Of a stretch of DNA of 64,000 nucleotides, positions 47,434-56,809 are shown piece by piece. A program made the position numbers and the translations under genes. The stretch covers positions 1,499,001 through 1,563,000 of the forward strand of contig NZ_JAGYPJ010000001.1 in assembly GCF_018343695.1 (NCBI RefSeq), in the 5' to 3' direction. The stretch comes from Lederbergia citrisecunda. Its GTDB lineage: Bacteria > Bacillota > Bacilli > Bacillales > Bacillaceae_C. The stretch's first letter is position 1, and each line of letters begins with the position of its first letter. The notes under the pieces are model-generated. The model was not told the origin of the DNA. It did no database searches and saw only the letters and a list, made by a program, of their open reading frames with translations.

Positions 47434-47491
47434 AATCCTCTCTCCTTAGAGATTCATCCCTAGTTGAAGAAAGGAGCCTATGTATGCACCA

Positions 47492-47524
47492 ATGAAAAAC
47501 CCTCAAAGAAAATATCTTTGAGGG
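47492..47524 (-). terminator. Riboswitch-controlled terminator of ribU
   Basis: A perfect CCCTCAAAGA/TCTTTGAGGG hairpin followed by TTTTTC lies between the FMN aptamer and the ribU start, the expected expression platform. Confidence 0.85.
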
Positions 47525-47585
47525 AGATCGATCAGGCATGCTTTAATAAGCGTCCAAAACCTGCATTTTTGAACACAAGGCATCC

Positions 47586-47719
47586 TTCATCTTCTCCCAT
47601 CCAGACTATACTGTCGGCTTTGGAATCACACCAAAATCCTGCCTCATTAAAGGCTCGCGGGCTTGTAGGCAATGCCTCATTACCGCCGGTGGGGAATTTC
47701 GCCCCGCCCCGAAGATGAA
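47586..47719 (-). promoter_or_regulatory. FMN riboswitch (RFN element)
   Basis: The minus strand carries the RFN hallmarks in order: TTCATCTTCGGGGC, GAAATTCC, ACCGGCGGTAATGAG, AGCCCGCGAGC, GGCAGGATTTTGGTG, GATTCC, AAAGCCGACAGTATAGTCTGGATGGGAGAAGATGAA. The outer nine-base stem TTCATCTTC/GAAGATGAA closes it. FMN binding is expected to favour the downstream terminator and stop ribU transcription. Confidence 0.96.
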
Positions 47720-47792
47720 TCATATTTTATTATTATCATTTGTAATTATACACTATTTTCTTTTGTATGTGAAGATAGATACAAGCTTTTAA

Positions 47793-48977
47793 TTATCGCT
47801 TTATTAGATTAGGTGCAATTGGTACCGTTATTGGTTGATCAAATTGAAAACTTTCCCAATGCGACGGTTCGATATTTTCAAATTGGACTTCCGTTTTTCC
47901 GAATTCTTTTGCCGTCAATAAAATTCCTTCAATGAGCTGCATATTTTTGAGCTGGTCGCCTTGATCCAATTCAATTCGTTTATCAAATTTTATGGTTACA
48001 TCTGACGTATCTTCTTTTACAACTTCTGCAGAAACGGCATTAGGAATGACGGATTTATAATCGCTGTTAGGCTTTGTTTTCATGTCTTTTAAAGCATCTG
48101 CAAGACTGTCTGAAGGAAGATCAGCCGGGACTAGATACTGTGAGTCTTGAGTAACTGAATATAGGAAATACGCTTTTCTCAAGTTTTTTTCAATATGAAC
48201 GTCTGGAACGACTCCAAAATGAGAAAGTTCAACAGGCTCATCATTTTCATTTACAAATTTAACAACTTCAATATTGTGAGGCCGCAGTAAATATTGAATC
48301 ATATACTCTAATTGTTGCTCATTTGTTTCAAAAAACGGACGATTTTCAGGAATTATGGTGACTTTGGCTTCACGTGATTCTACATTAAGTTTCATTGCAT
48401 CCAATAATGGTGAAACATCTCGGAAACCGTAAGCTGTAGCATTCAGCGATTCTGCCTCTTTCTTGCTTTGAATTAACCAATCTTCATTTGGACTTTCTTG
48501 TACTAATAATGTAATAGGTATAGCAATAGCATCTTTAGTAACTACACCAAAAGTATACACTTCATTTCCTAATGTTTCTTCTTCATAAACAGCTGTTTTC
48601 AGAGTAGACTTAACATCCATTGCTTTTTCCGTATACATTGTAATTTTTTCATCTTCTTGATTCATATCTTTATCTAATTTCCTTGATTCAGCAGCCTGAT
48701 TCATCATACCGCCTGAATCGGCAGACTCTTTTACTTTTGATTGAGAGCTAAGATAATCAATCGGCGATGTTTGAAAAATGAACGGAAAGACGAGTAAGAA
48801 AATTAAAAGACCAGCAACACTTGTCAAGACAGGAACAAAAATAGGTCTCTTTTGTTTTTTATTCATGCCAAGTTTTATATTTCGATATATTTCATCCATT
48901 GAGCGTTTATCTTCTACGGTTGGCAGCTTTTTTAATAATTGTATAACATCATCATTTTCGCGATCAGATTGACGCAT
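47793..48977 (-). CDS. rsiX: Anti-sigma factor RsiX
   Basis: RsiX holds SigX at the membrane. The protein of about 394 residues has a cytoplasmic N-terminus (residues 1-55) that should bind SigX. One membrane helix (FVPVLTSVAGLLIFLLVFPFIF) and a large extracytoplasmic domain without obvious enzymatic motifs follow. It starts 13 bases inside the end of sigX with AAAGGAGG upstream. An alternative start 27 bases earlier is in frame but lies before that site. Identification rests on sigX linkage and topology. Confidence 0.9.
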   Translation of the reverse strand: MRQSDRENDDVIQLLKKLPTVEDKRSMDEIYRNIKLGMNKKQKRPIFVPVLTSVAGLLIFLLVFPFIFQTSPIDYLSSQSKVKESADSGGMMNQAAESRKLDKDMNQEDEKITMYTEKAMDVKSTLKTAVYEEETLGNEVYTFGVVTKDAIAIPITLLVQESPNEDWLIQSKKEAESLNATAYGFRDVSPLLDAMKLNVESREAKVTIIPENRPFFETNEQQLEYMIQYLLRPHNIEVVKFVNENDEPVELSHFGVVPDVHIEKNLRKAYFLYSVTQDSQYLVPADLPSDSLADALKDMKTKPNSDYKSVIPNAVSAEVVKEDTSDVTIKFDKRIELDQGDQLKNMQLIEGILLTAKEFGKTEVQFENIEPSHWESFQFDQPITVPIAPNLIKR

Positions 48978-49503
48978 GATGATCGTCCTCCTTTCTACGT
49001 TCATTTTCCATTTTTTCCTTTATTGATTTTAATGCTCTATGTTGAGTCGTTTTTACTTTGCTTTCACTCCAATTTAAAGCCTCGGCTGTTTCTGCAATCG
49101 ATAAGCCATTTAAAAAACGCATAATCAATACGATGCGATGATTTGTCGCACACGTATCTAGACATTCCTTTAAAATCTTTACTTCCTCATTTTGAATAAC
49201 TGTATCTTCAGGAAGTGTTTTTGAATCTTTAATTTCTCTACGCTCCCAATCGAATTTATCAAATAAACGATCCTTCCAGCCCCTTTGCTTTCGAAAGTGA
49301 TCAATGGCTACATTTTTGGCAATGGAAAAAAGCCAAGTTTTCTCAGAGCTTTTCCCTTCAAACTTGTCGTACGATTTTAATACACGGATATATACTTCCT
49401 GTACTAAATCTTCAGCTTCTACTCGATTTTTCACCATATAATAAAGAAATTGAAAAAGATCTTGATGATATTTCGTATATAAGTCGTGAAACACGGAGTT
49501 CAT
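48964..49503 (-). CDS. sigX: ECF RNA polymerase sigma factor SigX
   Basis: This is a 179-residue ECF sigma factor. Region 2 is seen at YHQDLFQFLYYMVKNRVEAEDLVQEVYIRVL and region 4 at HRIVLIMRFLNGLSIAETAEALNWSESKVKTT. In B. subtilis SigX modifies cell-surface charge and resistance to cationic peptides. A sigma-X-type promoter upstream indicates autoregulation. It overlaps rsiX, the standard sigma/anti-sigma arrangement, and follows the resE terminator. Confidence 0.95.
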   Translation of the reverse strand: MNSVFHDLYTKYHQDLFQFLYYMVKNRVEAEDLVQEVYIRVLKSYDKFEGKSSEKTWLFSIAKNVAIDHFRKQRGWKDRLFDKFDWERREIKDSKTLPEDTVIQNEEVKILKECLDTCATNHRIVLIMRFLNGLSIAETAEALNWSESKVKTTQHRALKSIKEKMENERRKEDDHHASI

Positions 49504-49529
49504 ACCTTGCCCTCCCCGTTAATGAATTA

Positions 49530-49555
49530 GTCGTTATTTAAAGAAAATAGTTACA
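49530..49555 (-). promoter_or_regulatory. Autoregulatory ECF (SigX-type) promoter
   Basis: On the minus strand TGTAAC, 16 bases, CGAC. This reproduces the -35/-10 arrangement I recall for the B. subtilis sigX promoter. It lies 27 bases before the sigX start codon. Confidence 0.75.
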
Positions 49556-49611
49556 CACTAAAATATTACAAATATATTAAAATTGTTTTTTAAACAACTT
49601 AATTTTCCCAT

Positions 49612-49657
49612 AAAAAAACGGATTGAACAACCTTGTATAGATTATCCAATCCGTTTT
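49612..49657 (-). terminator. Intrinsic terminator after resE
   Basis: An AACGGATTG/CAATCCGTT stem with a 20-base loop is followed by TTTTTTTATGG on the minus strand. It separates resDE from sigX. Confidence 0.75.
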
Positions 49658-49706
49658 GTCTGTTTCTCATGAAACAAGATTTTGTTGCAACTTTCTACAT
49701 ATTCAT

Positions 49707-51479
49707 CTAAATTTCTGGAATAAAGAAAGTAAAGGTTGTTCCATTTCCTAACTTACTCTGGACGGATATGTGTCCACTATGTGCATCAATAATGTTTTTC
49801 GCAATCGCTAATCCTAAACCAGTTCCTGCCCTTCCTCTTGTCCGTGCTTTATCTGCTTTGTAAAATCGTTCAAAAACAAAAGGAAGATCTTCTTCTGGAA
49901 TGCCGGATCCATTATCTTGGACTGAAATGGTGATTCCTTTTGCATTTCTTGTTTGAGTAATTAATATTGAGCCATCTTCTTGTGTATGTCGAATCGCATT
50001 GTCGATTAAGTTCGTTAATACTTGTTCAATTCTATCTGGATCCATATGGAACGACTCTCCATATGAATCAATTTTACTATGGAGATCTACCTTATTTTCT
50101 TTGGCAACCCCACCAAATTTATTCATGATGCGATGAATGAATCTTTCAATATCGACATCTTCATAATTAAGTGCGATATGTCCTGCTTCCATTCTTGCCA
50201 AATCCAACAGTTCATTGACAAGTCGACCAATACGAAGTGATTCGTCATAAATAATTTTTGCCAATTCTTTCTTCTCTTCCTCAGATTCAGCCACATCATC
50301 AATAATGGCTTCACTATAACCTTGAAGCATCGATATCGGTGTTCTTAGCTCATGCGATACGTTTGCAACGAAATCGATTCGCAGTTTATCAAGTCGTCTT
50401 TCTTCCGTCATATCGCGAATGACGGCAACCGCTCCTCTGACACTTTCCTGATTTTGTGTGTATAAAGGACTTACAATAATGACATAATAACGACCTTGTA
50501 AAATAAGTTCTCCCGTTTGTTCTGTTTCCGTCTTTATTGCTTGTGACAATAAATTGGCCAATTCAGGAGGCATCTGATTAGCTTCATTATCGCTTTCAAA
50601 ATGCCATTGCTGCAAAAATCGTTCCGCAGGAGGGTTTGTAATTAAAATCGAGCCCCCTTGGCTAAAGGTCATGACACCATCAGCCATACTACTTAATATA
50701 CTTTTTAACTGCTCTTTTTCCTGACTCAAAACACTCATATTAATTTTTAGCCTTTTCCCCATCTGGTTAAAGGCAATCGCTAATTCACCAATTTCATCAT
50801 GACTTAAGAAAGGTACTTTCGTATCAAATTTTCCTTTTGACACTTCAAAAGCCGCTTCCTTCATTTTTCTTAATGGCGAGGTGATTCTTGTAGATAAGAA
50901 AAAGGCAAAGAATGTTGTTAACATAATTGCAATTCCTGCAGCCAACAAAATAAGCTTCGTCGTTTCTTGCGTTGTTTCTTTTAAAACAGCTAGGGAGCGG
51001 TATATATAAATAGCTCCTTTTTGTCCGTCAATATTAAGCGGTACACCTGCAACGATTAGGTTATCATACCTGTTCCCTTTTAAATCCATATCAGAAGGTG
51101 CTATTTCCTTCATTACTTTTTTTCGTTCTGTAAATACTTTAACTAAATCTTTATCCTTTAAAAATGTATCAACTGGAATGATTCCTTTGTATGAACCATA
51201 AGGAGAAAACAAGAAATCATCTTTGTTATAGGCAATCGCCACACCTAATGGCTCATCCAATACTTCTAATACGATTTCTTCACCGAGACCATCATGAGCA
51301 TGCGCTTCAATAATACGTGATATTTTAGTTGCCTGTTCGGTCAATCCTTGTTCAATTTGATTTACATGATATTTTTGAAAAAATTCGAGAAGAAGCATCG
51401 TTAAGATGATAAGTACAAAGGAAACTAAGAGTAGGATCGTCATCCATAGTTTTCCTACAACACTACGCCATAGTCTCAT
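49707..51479 (-). CDS. resE: Sensor histidine kinase ResE
   Basis: ResE senses low oxygen and nitric oxide and phosphorylates ResD. The 590-residue protein has two membrane helices (starting near residues 13 and 175) flanking an extracellular sensor, then HAMP (STRITSPLRKMKEAAFEVSKG), PAS (about 260-370), the phospho-accepting H box FVANVSHELRTPISMLQGYSEA and HATPase motifs (NLIDNAIRHT, DNGSGIPEED, GTGLGLAIAK). The start overlaps the resD stop by four bases. Confidence 0.95.
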   Translation of the reverse strand: MRLWRSVVGKLWMTILLLVSFVLIILTMLLLEFFQKYHVNQIEQGLTEQATKISRIIEAHAHDGLGEEIVLEVLDEPLGVAIAYNKDDFLFSPYGSYKGIIPVDTFLKDKDLVKVFTERKKVMKEIAPSDMDLKGNRYDNLIVAGVPLNIDGQKGAIYIYRSLAVLKETTQETTKLILLAAGIAIMLTTFFAFFLSTRITSPLRKMKEAAFEVSKGKFDTKVPFLSHDEIGELAIAFNQMGKRLKINMSVLSQEKEQLKSILSSMADGVMTFSQGGSILITNPPAERFLQQWHFESDNEANQMPPELANLLSQAIKTETEQTGELILQGRYYVIIVSPLYTQNQESVRGAVAVIRDMTEERRLDKLRIDFVANVSHELRTPISMLQGYSEAIIDDVAESEEEKKELAKIIYDESLRIGRLVNELLDLARMEAGHIALNYEDVDIERFIHRIMNKFGGVAKENKVDLHSKIDSYGESFHMDPDRIEQVLTNLIDNAIRHTQEDGSILITQTRNAKGITISVQDNGSGIPEEDLPFVFERFYKADKARTRGRAGTGLGLAIAKNIIDAHSGHISVQSKLGNGTTFTFFIPEI

Positions 51480-52192
51480 TCATTACCTGCCTCGAATTTA
51501 TAACCTACTCCCCAGACCGTTACAATCATCCCTGCTGCTTTTTCCGATACTCGATTTAATTTTTCACGAAGTCTTTTTACATGTGTATCTACAGTTCTTA
51601 AATCTCCGAAAAACTCATATTGCCAAACTTCTTTTAATAAATGCTCACGGTCAAAGACTTTATCAGGTGATTTTGCCAAAAAGTGTAGCAATTCATATTC
51701 TTTAGGAGTTAGATTTACTTCATTTCCATCTGCCATAACACGATGGGCATCATGGTCAATGGATAAATGCGGATAGACAATAATATCCCTTGCCGAAGCA
51801 CCTGATTGTGAAAATTCAGTATGTGCCGTTCTTCTTAATAAAGCTTTTACTCTTAATACGACTTCCCGTGGGCTGAAAGGTTTTACGATATAATCGTCTG
51901 TCCCAGCTTCAAATCCTTGTATGCGATTCGTTTCCTCACCTTTTGCCGTCAACATGATCACAGGTGTAGCTTTTATCTCACGCAGCTCATTACATACTTC
52001 AATTCCATCTTTTCCCGGCATCATTAAATCAAGAAGAATGCAGCTATAATCATTTTGTAATGCCATTTCCAACGCCTCATCACCATTTGCTGCTTCATCA
52101 ATTTCATAATTTTCCCGTTCTAGATACATTCTAAGTAATCTACGAATACGATCTTCATCGTCCACAACAAGAACTCTAACTTTTTGTTCCAT
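51476..52192 (-). CDS. resD: Response regulator ResD
   Basis: ResD is an OmpR-family regulator of aerobic and anaerobic respiration genes, including resABC and qcr-like targets. The 238-residue protein has the receiver domain with DDEDR, the phosphorylated aspartate in CILLDLMMPGKDG and KPFSPREV. The winged-helix effector follows, with LTPKEYELLHFLAKSP and DTHVKRLREKL. The ATG follows TAGGGGGATTG. It is separated from resC by a terminator, so resDE must be transcribed from an internal promoter or by read-through. Confidence 0.96.
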   Translation of the reverse strand: MEQKVRVLVVDDEDRIRRLLRMYLERENYEIDEAANGDEALEMALQNDYSCILLDLMMPGKDGIEVCNELREIKATPVIMLTAKGEETNRIQGFEAGTDDYIVKPFSPREVVLRVKALLRRTAHTEFSQSGASARDIIVYPHLSIDHDAHRVMADGNEVNLTPKEYELLHFLAKSPDKVFDREHLLKEVWQYEFFGDLRTVDTHVKRLREKLNRVSEKAAGMIVTVWGVGYKFEAGNE

Positions 52193-52239
52193 TTACAATC
52201 CCCCTAGGCAAATAAACAGATTATATTATTATCATATTA

Positions 52240-52268
52240 TAAAAGAGACCTCACTTAAAGAGTGAGGC
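52240..52268 (-). terminator. Intrinsic terminator between resC and resD
   Basis: A CCTCACT/AGTGAGG stem with a five-base loop is followed by TCTCTTTTATAA on the minus strand. Confidence 0.75.
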
Positions 52269-52280
52269 CACTTATTGGTT

Positions 52281-53474
52281 TTATGCAGCATATGAATGTA
52301 AGCCTGCAAGAACTAGATTAACTGCTATAAGGTTAAACATAATAATGGCAAAGCCAATGACGGCTAACCATGCTGACTTTTCACCATGCCATCCTCTAGA
52401 AAGGCGCAAGTGTAAGAATGCAGCGTAGAATAAGAAAGTAATAAGCGCCCATACTTCCTTAGGATCCCATCCCCAAAAGCGCGTCCAGGCTATTTGAGCC
52501 CAAATCATCGCAAATATGAGGCCCCCTAACGTAAACACTGGAAACCCAATTAATACTGAGCGATATCCTACTTCATCTATTAAATCTAAATTCACTTTTT
52601 TAACGAGTGGCTTTAATAATGTACTAATGCGTTTTCTGCAAATAAGCCTAATAACCCAATATAGAATGGTTCCTGTGATAAGAGTCCATATTACGGAATT
52701 CAAGCGTTTGGCATCGATAATAGCCGGCATGTGTATCGCAGGATTTAGTTTATTTTCAGTTAAAAGTTCACCCTCATGTGGCCCCACTAGAGCGGGCATA
52801 GCGTATGAAGCAACTTTTTCTTGCCCTTCTTTATTAATCCAATTAAAGTCTGCTTTATAATGTGTCATTGAAAAAGCAGTCGAAACAATCATGAATCCGA
52901 TTGCTAGAATCATTGTGTACATAATCGCTTCCAACCAAAATGATCTTTTCCCTTTTGCTTCTGTATCTACTGCTTTAAGTAAATAAATAACTCCCGCGAC
53001 GAAGCTTAAAATAAGTATTGACTGTCCAATAGCCGCTGTCGTCACATGGATATAAAGCCAATGGCTATTTAACGAAGGAATTAGTGGACTGATATCACTA
53101 GGAAACATACTTGCGTATGCAATTAAGAGCATAGCAACGACAAGTGCAAAAATACCTAATGTGTTTAATTTATAAATAAAATAAATAATGATAAATGCTC
53201 CTACTAACATCATGCCAAAAAATGTCGTAAATTCAAACATGTTACTGACAGGAGCGTGTCCACCTGCAATCCAACGTAAAATGAAATATCCTAGCTGTGA
53301 AATAAAGCCAAGGATCGTTATAAAAATTGCAATTTTAGACCATCTGTTTGGTCCTGCATTTTTATCTCGACCTCTATTTTCTCTAATTCCACCACCAAAA
53401 AATAGTGTTGCAATTAAATACAAAATAAATGCAGTTTCTAAAAGGTTACTGCTTAATTGTACGAGATCCTTCAT
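52281..53474 (-). CDS. resC: Cytochrome c biogenesis protein ResC (CcsA/CcsB type)
   Basis: With ResB, ResC forms the system II heme export and cytochrome c synthetase. The polytopic protein of about 397 residues has the tryptophan-rich heme motif [17 protein letters not shown] (as [12 protein letters not shown]) and histidines around [16 protein letters not shown]. About eight membrane helices are visible. ATG at 53474 has AGTAGGAAA upstream and gives the usual N-terminus [14 protein letters not shown] at 53498 is an alternative with a weaker site. Confidence 0.92.
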   Translation of the reverse strand: MKDLVQLSSNLLETAFILYLIATLFFGGGIRENRGRDKNAGPNRWSKIAIFITILGFISQLGYFILRWIAGGHAPVSNMFEFTTFFGMMLVGAFIIIYFIYKLNTLGIFALVVAMLLIAYASMFPSDISPLIPSLNSHWLYIHVTTAAIGQSILILSFVAGVIYLLKAVDTEAKGKRSFWLEAIMYTMILAIGFMIVSTAFSMTHYKADFNWINKEGQEKVASYAMPALVGPHEGELLTENKLNPAIHMPAIIDAKRLNSVIWTLITGTILYWVIRLICRKRISTLLKPLVKKVNLDLIDEVGYRSVLIGFPVFTLGGLIFAMIWAQIAWTRFWGWDPKEVWALITFLFYAAFLHLRLSRGWHGEKSAWLAVIGFAIIMFNLIAVNLVLAGLHSYAA

Positions 53475-53653
53475 TTGTTTTCCTACTTTCTTTGCCATAA
53501 TTCCCACTATATAGCCCCTCGTACAGGATGTGGGTTGTTTGAAAAAGCTGCTCATTTATATATTTCTTTTTACCGCCTAATTTCAGTGACTAACGACATG
53601 CATCCGTCTTGTTTCATTTAACTAGTTAGGTCTGGATGTCGTTAAACAGGAGT

Positions 53654-55279
53654 TTATGCTTTTTTGTCGTTCTGATCAATAGGTTCCGGTACTGTAGTAT
53701 CTTTAACAATCATCTCGATCTCTCTTTTCAAGCCAAACCAATTCTTATTTGTATGAGCAGCAATCAAGACGTCTCCTTTTATCCGTTGTAACCAAATACG
53801 GCGGTGGTTCCAATAAGAGCCTTGGATGACACCTAGCATAAATATAGCTCCGCCTATTCCAAGAATCCATAAAGTTAAATCTTTCCTGACGATTAAAGCA
53901 GTAGCATTTTGTGTCGTAATCCCTTTAAAGGCCATTTTATATTCTGTTTCACCAAGAGGTTCTAATGTTTGCCTAATAGCTGCAAAACTTTTTTCCCCAT
54001 CAGGATGTTCTGGTGAAATCATATTAAATAAAAACGCTGGATTATTCGGAGTCGGTGAATCGGTTTGCGGCTCTCCATTCTTCGCAAATCCGGAAAAGTC
54101 AGGATAAAAGCCAAGCAACTCTACTTTGTAACCATTACCTAAATCATATTCTTCCTTAGGATCAAATAAGTCGATTGTAACCTCACCTTTAATGTCTTCA
54201 TTAGCTTTTTTCAAAAAATTAAAGGTCATTGTTTTAAATTCATTGAGTTTATAATCAATTTGGTATATAGCATAGTGATCAAATTTCAAAGGTTCATTCA
54301 CTCGAATGACTTGTTCTTTTCTTTTGAGAAGATTATCGTTATCTCCAATAGTGCTATCGGGGCTACGTTCATAGAGAACGACTTCAGATTCAAAACTTTT
54401 AACAACAGTCCCTACTCGATCAAGGGCTGCCCCATATACTTGTTTATCCTTTTCCTTATCATATAATTCCATTGAAAACTTTTTATTTTCCAACACATAT
54501 TGCTTGTGCGTACCTGGAATCGTTTTAATTTCGCCGTCTCGCAACCATAGTTCTTCATCTACATACATTCCGGGTACAAATCTAAGCATTCCACCAATAA
54601 GAAAAATAATAAGACCAATATGATTTACGTAAGGACCCCATCGTGAAAATCTACCTTTTTCGGCTAATATATTTCCCTCTTCTTCTCGAATGCGATACCT
54701 TTTTTCTTTTAAGCGTTGTTTGATTAGATCGAAATCTTGTTCTGTTTGATTAGATGCATCTACACGATTATATAATCTTTGCCGCTTTAAAAATCCTTCA
54801 TGTCGACTGACTCGCTGATTTTTCAAAGCTCGATATAGTGGAACGAATCTATCTATACTACAAATTACAAGTGATACTCCAATTGATGCAATTAGGAGTA
54901 AATACCACCATGAACTATATAAATCATGAAATCCGAGAACATAATATAAAGTTCCAAATATTCCATATTGTTCGTTATAGTATGTAGCAGGATCAACATT
55001 TCTCGGTATATACATGACCTGAGGCAACAGAGTTCCTAGAGATGAAGCAATCAACGTGATAACAATTAGCCAAATACCTACTTTAACAGATGAAAAAAAG
55101 TTCCAAATCTTATCAATAACACTTTTGTTATATGTTTGAGATCTGCGGGCACTTCCCTCATAACGCATATCATGCAAAGTCTCTTTTTGCGCCTCTTCTG
55201 TAAGAGCACGTCCGCAAGCTTCACATAAAATGGTACCTGGTGGATTCACATGCCCACATTCACATTTTACTTCTTTCAT
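53654..55279 (-). CDS. resB: Cytochrome c biogenesis protein ResB
   Basis: ResB is the heme-handling partner of ResC. The 541-residue protein has an N-terminal zinc-ribbon-like motif (CECGHVNPPGTILCEACG). Three clustered membrane helices (starting near 70, 125 and 218) come next, then a large extracytoplasmic domain and a final helix near residue 480. The ATG follows GGAGAGC. It lies 16 bases after resA. Its products would mature the qcrC-encoded cytochrome c. Confidence 0.95.
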   Translation of the reverse strand: MKEVKCECGHVNPPGTILCEACGRALTEEAQKETLHDMRYEGSARRSQTYNKSVIDKIWNFFSSVKVGIWLIVITLIASSLGTLLPQVMYIPRNVDPATYYNEQYGIFGTLYYVLGFHDLYSSWWYLLLIASIGVSLVICSIDRFVPLYRALKNQRVSRHEGFLKRQRLYNRVDASNQTEQDFDLIKQRLKEKRYRIREEEGNILAEKGRFSRWGPYVNHIGLIIFLIGGMLRFVPGMYVDEELWLRDGEIKTIPGTHKQYVLENKKFSMELYDKEKDKQVYGAALDRVGTVVKSFESEVVLYERSPDSTIGDNDNLLKRKEQVIRVNEPLKFDHYAIYQIDYKLNEFKTMTFNFLKKANEDIKGEVTIDLFDPKEEYDLGNGYKVELLGFYPDFSGFAKNGEPQTDSPTPNNPAFLFNMISPEHPDGEKSFAAIRQTLEPLGETEYKMAFKGITTQNATALIVRKDLTLWILGIGGAIFMLGVIQGSYWNHRRIWLQRIKGDVLIAAHTNKNWFGLKREIEMIVKDTTVPEPIDQNDKKA

Positions 55280-55295
55280 GATTAAGCTCTCCTAC

Positions 55296-55829
55296 TTAAG
55301 GCTTGATGCTTTCCATCATAGCTATTATTTTTTCCTCTGGAAGTTCTCCTTCAATTATTTCGACGATTTTCCCTTCCGGATTAATTAAAATCGTAGCCGG
55401 TAAATTGTAAATATCATATACTCCCATGACATCTTTATTTGAATCTTTCAAGATTGGAAAAGTTAAATCATATTTCTCCACAAACTTTTTGATTGAAAAT
55501 TCCGGTTGTCCGACGTTAACGGCAAGAATTTCAACGCCTTGTTTTTGAAATGCTTGATATTGATTATCCATATAAGGCATTTCTCGCTCACATGGCTTAC
55601 ACCACGTAGCCCAAAAATTTAAAAATACACCTTTTCCTTTATAATCAGAGAGCTTATGCTTATTACCCTCCATATCCATGAGAACGAAATCAGGAGCCTG
55701 ATCGCCGACAGCAATTTTTTCATGCTTATCTTTCGTAAAATTTGCATACAATGTATATACGACTGCGGCCGTTAGAATCGTTAGTATAATGGTTCTTAAC
55801 AAGTGCCGTCTTTTTTTCTTTTCCGACAT
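55296..55829 (-). CDS. resA: Thiol-disulfide oxidoreductase ResA
   Basis: ResA reduces the cysteines of apocytochrome c before heme attachment. The 177-residue protein has an N-terminal membrane anchor (LLRTIILTILTAAVVYTLYA) and an extracytoplasmic thioredoxin fold. The active site is NFWATWCKPCEREMPYM and the cis-proline lies in YNLPATILINP. The first gene of resABC, it follows rluB by about 100 bases. Confidence 0.95.
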   Translation of the reverse strand: MSEKKKRRHLLRTIILTILTAAVVYTLYANFTKDKHEKIAVGDQAPDFVLMDMEGNKHKLSDYKGKGVFLNFWATWCKPCEREMPYMDNQYQAFQKQGVEILAVNVGQPEFSIKKFVEKYDLTFPILKDSNKDVMGVYDIYNLPATILINPEGKIVEIIEGELPEEKIIAMMESIKP

Positions 55830-55930
55830 ATTTCTTCATCTTACCTCCTAGCAAATTGCCAGACTTATCATTCATTATATCATTAACAATTGAGCGTATA
55901 TGGCCATGTTTTGAAGGTTATGTGAAATTT

Positions 55931-56674
55931 TCAATGGATTCGATGCCATCCTTTTCCTGTCTCAGCAAGCGTTCTTAGTTGTTTCACTTCATGTGGAGTC
56001 AATTCTCTGGACTCTCCTGCGTTTAATCCACGTAAAGATAAAGTACCATATTGCTCACGTTTTAGTTTGAGCACAGGATGACCAATCGCTTCCATCATTC
56101 TTCTAACCTGGCGATTTTTGCCTTCGTGAATGATAATCTCAATAATTGAGGTTCCCTTTCTCTTATCCAAAGATAATAATTTCACTTTTGCCGGTGCCGT
56201 TTTTCCATCTTCCAAATGAATTCCTCGCTCTAACTTTTTTAATGATTCTTTTAAAGGAATTTCTTTTACTTTTGCAATGTATACCTTTGGAACTCCATAA
56301 CGAGGATGTGCAAGTAAATTCGTAAATTCTCCGTCATTAGATAGGATTAACAGTCCAGAAGTATCATAATCCAATCTTCCAATTGGGTAGATTCTTTCTT
56401 CGATATGCGGAAAAAAATCTGTGACTACTTTTCTGCCTTTATCATCTTTTACTGCAGAAATGACTCCGCGAGGTTTATAGAATAAAAAATACTTTTTTTC
56501 TTCCTGAACGAGAGGGATTTCATTCACTTCAATTTTATCTGAAGGAGACACTTTTGTTCCAAGTTCCTTAACGATTTGACCGTTTACCTTCACTTTTCCT
56601 TGAAGAATCAATTCTTCTGCCTTTCTCCGAGATGCTACCCCAGCATAAGCTATCACTTTTTGTAAACGTTCCAT
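55931..56674 (-). CDS. rluB: 23S rRNA pseudouridine synthase RluB
   Basis: This enzyme makes pseudouridine in 23S rRNA near the peptidyl transferase centre. The 247-residue protein has an N-terminal S4 RNA-binding domain (RLQKVIAYAGVASRRKAEELI) and the RsuA-type catalytic motif YPIGRLDYDTSGLLILSNDG with the essential aspartate. GKNRQVRRMMEAIGHPVLKLKR follows. The ATG follows GAGGTGG. It lies between spmB and resA, as in B. subtilis (ypuL). Confidence 0.95.
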   Translation of the reverse strand: MERLQKVIAYAGVASRRKAEELILQGKVKVNGQIVKELGTKVSPSDKIEVNEIPLVQEEKKYFLFYKPRGVISAVKDDKGRKVVTDFFPHIEERIYPIGRLDYDTSGLLILSNDGEFTNLLAHPRYGVPKVYIAKVKEIPLKESLKKLERGIHLEDGKTAPAKVKLLSLDKRKGTSIIEIIIHEGKNRQVRRMMEAIGHPVLKLKREQYGTLSLRGLNAGESRELTPHEVKQLRTLAETGKGWHRIH

Positions 56675-56809
56675 TTATAGACCACCTCATAATTAATAAT
56701 GCTAAACGAGACTTATCAAGCTTTCACTTTATGAATTATTACACTAAGTATAGTGAAAATCAAAAAAAGACACCTTTTTTAGAGATAAAAAAATAAAAAA
56801 ATGTCCAGA

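Noticed and set aside
47532-47723. 63-residue minus-strand reading frame ahead of ribU
   Set aside because: It lies wholly inside the FMN riboswitch, whose conserved RNA blocks explain the sequence.
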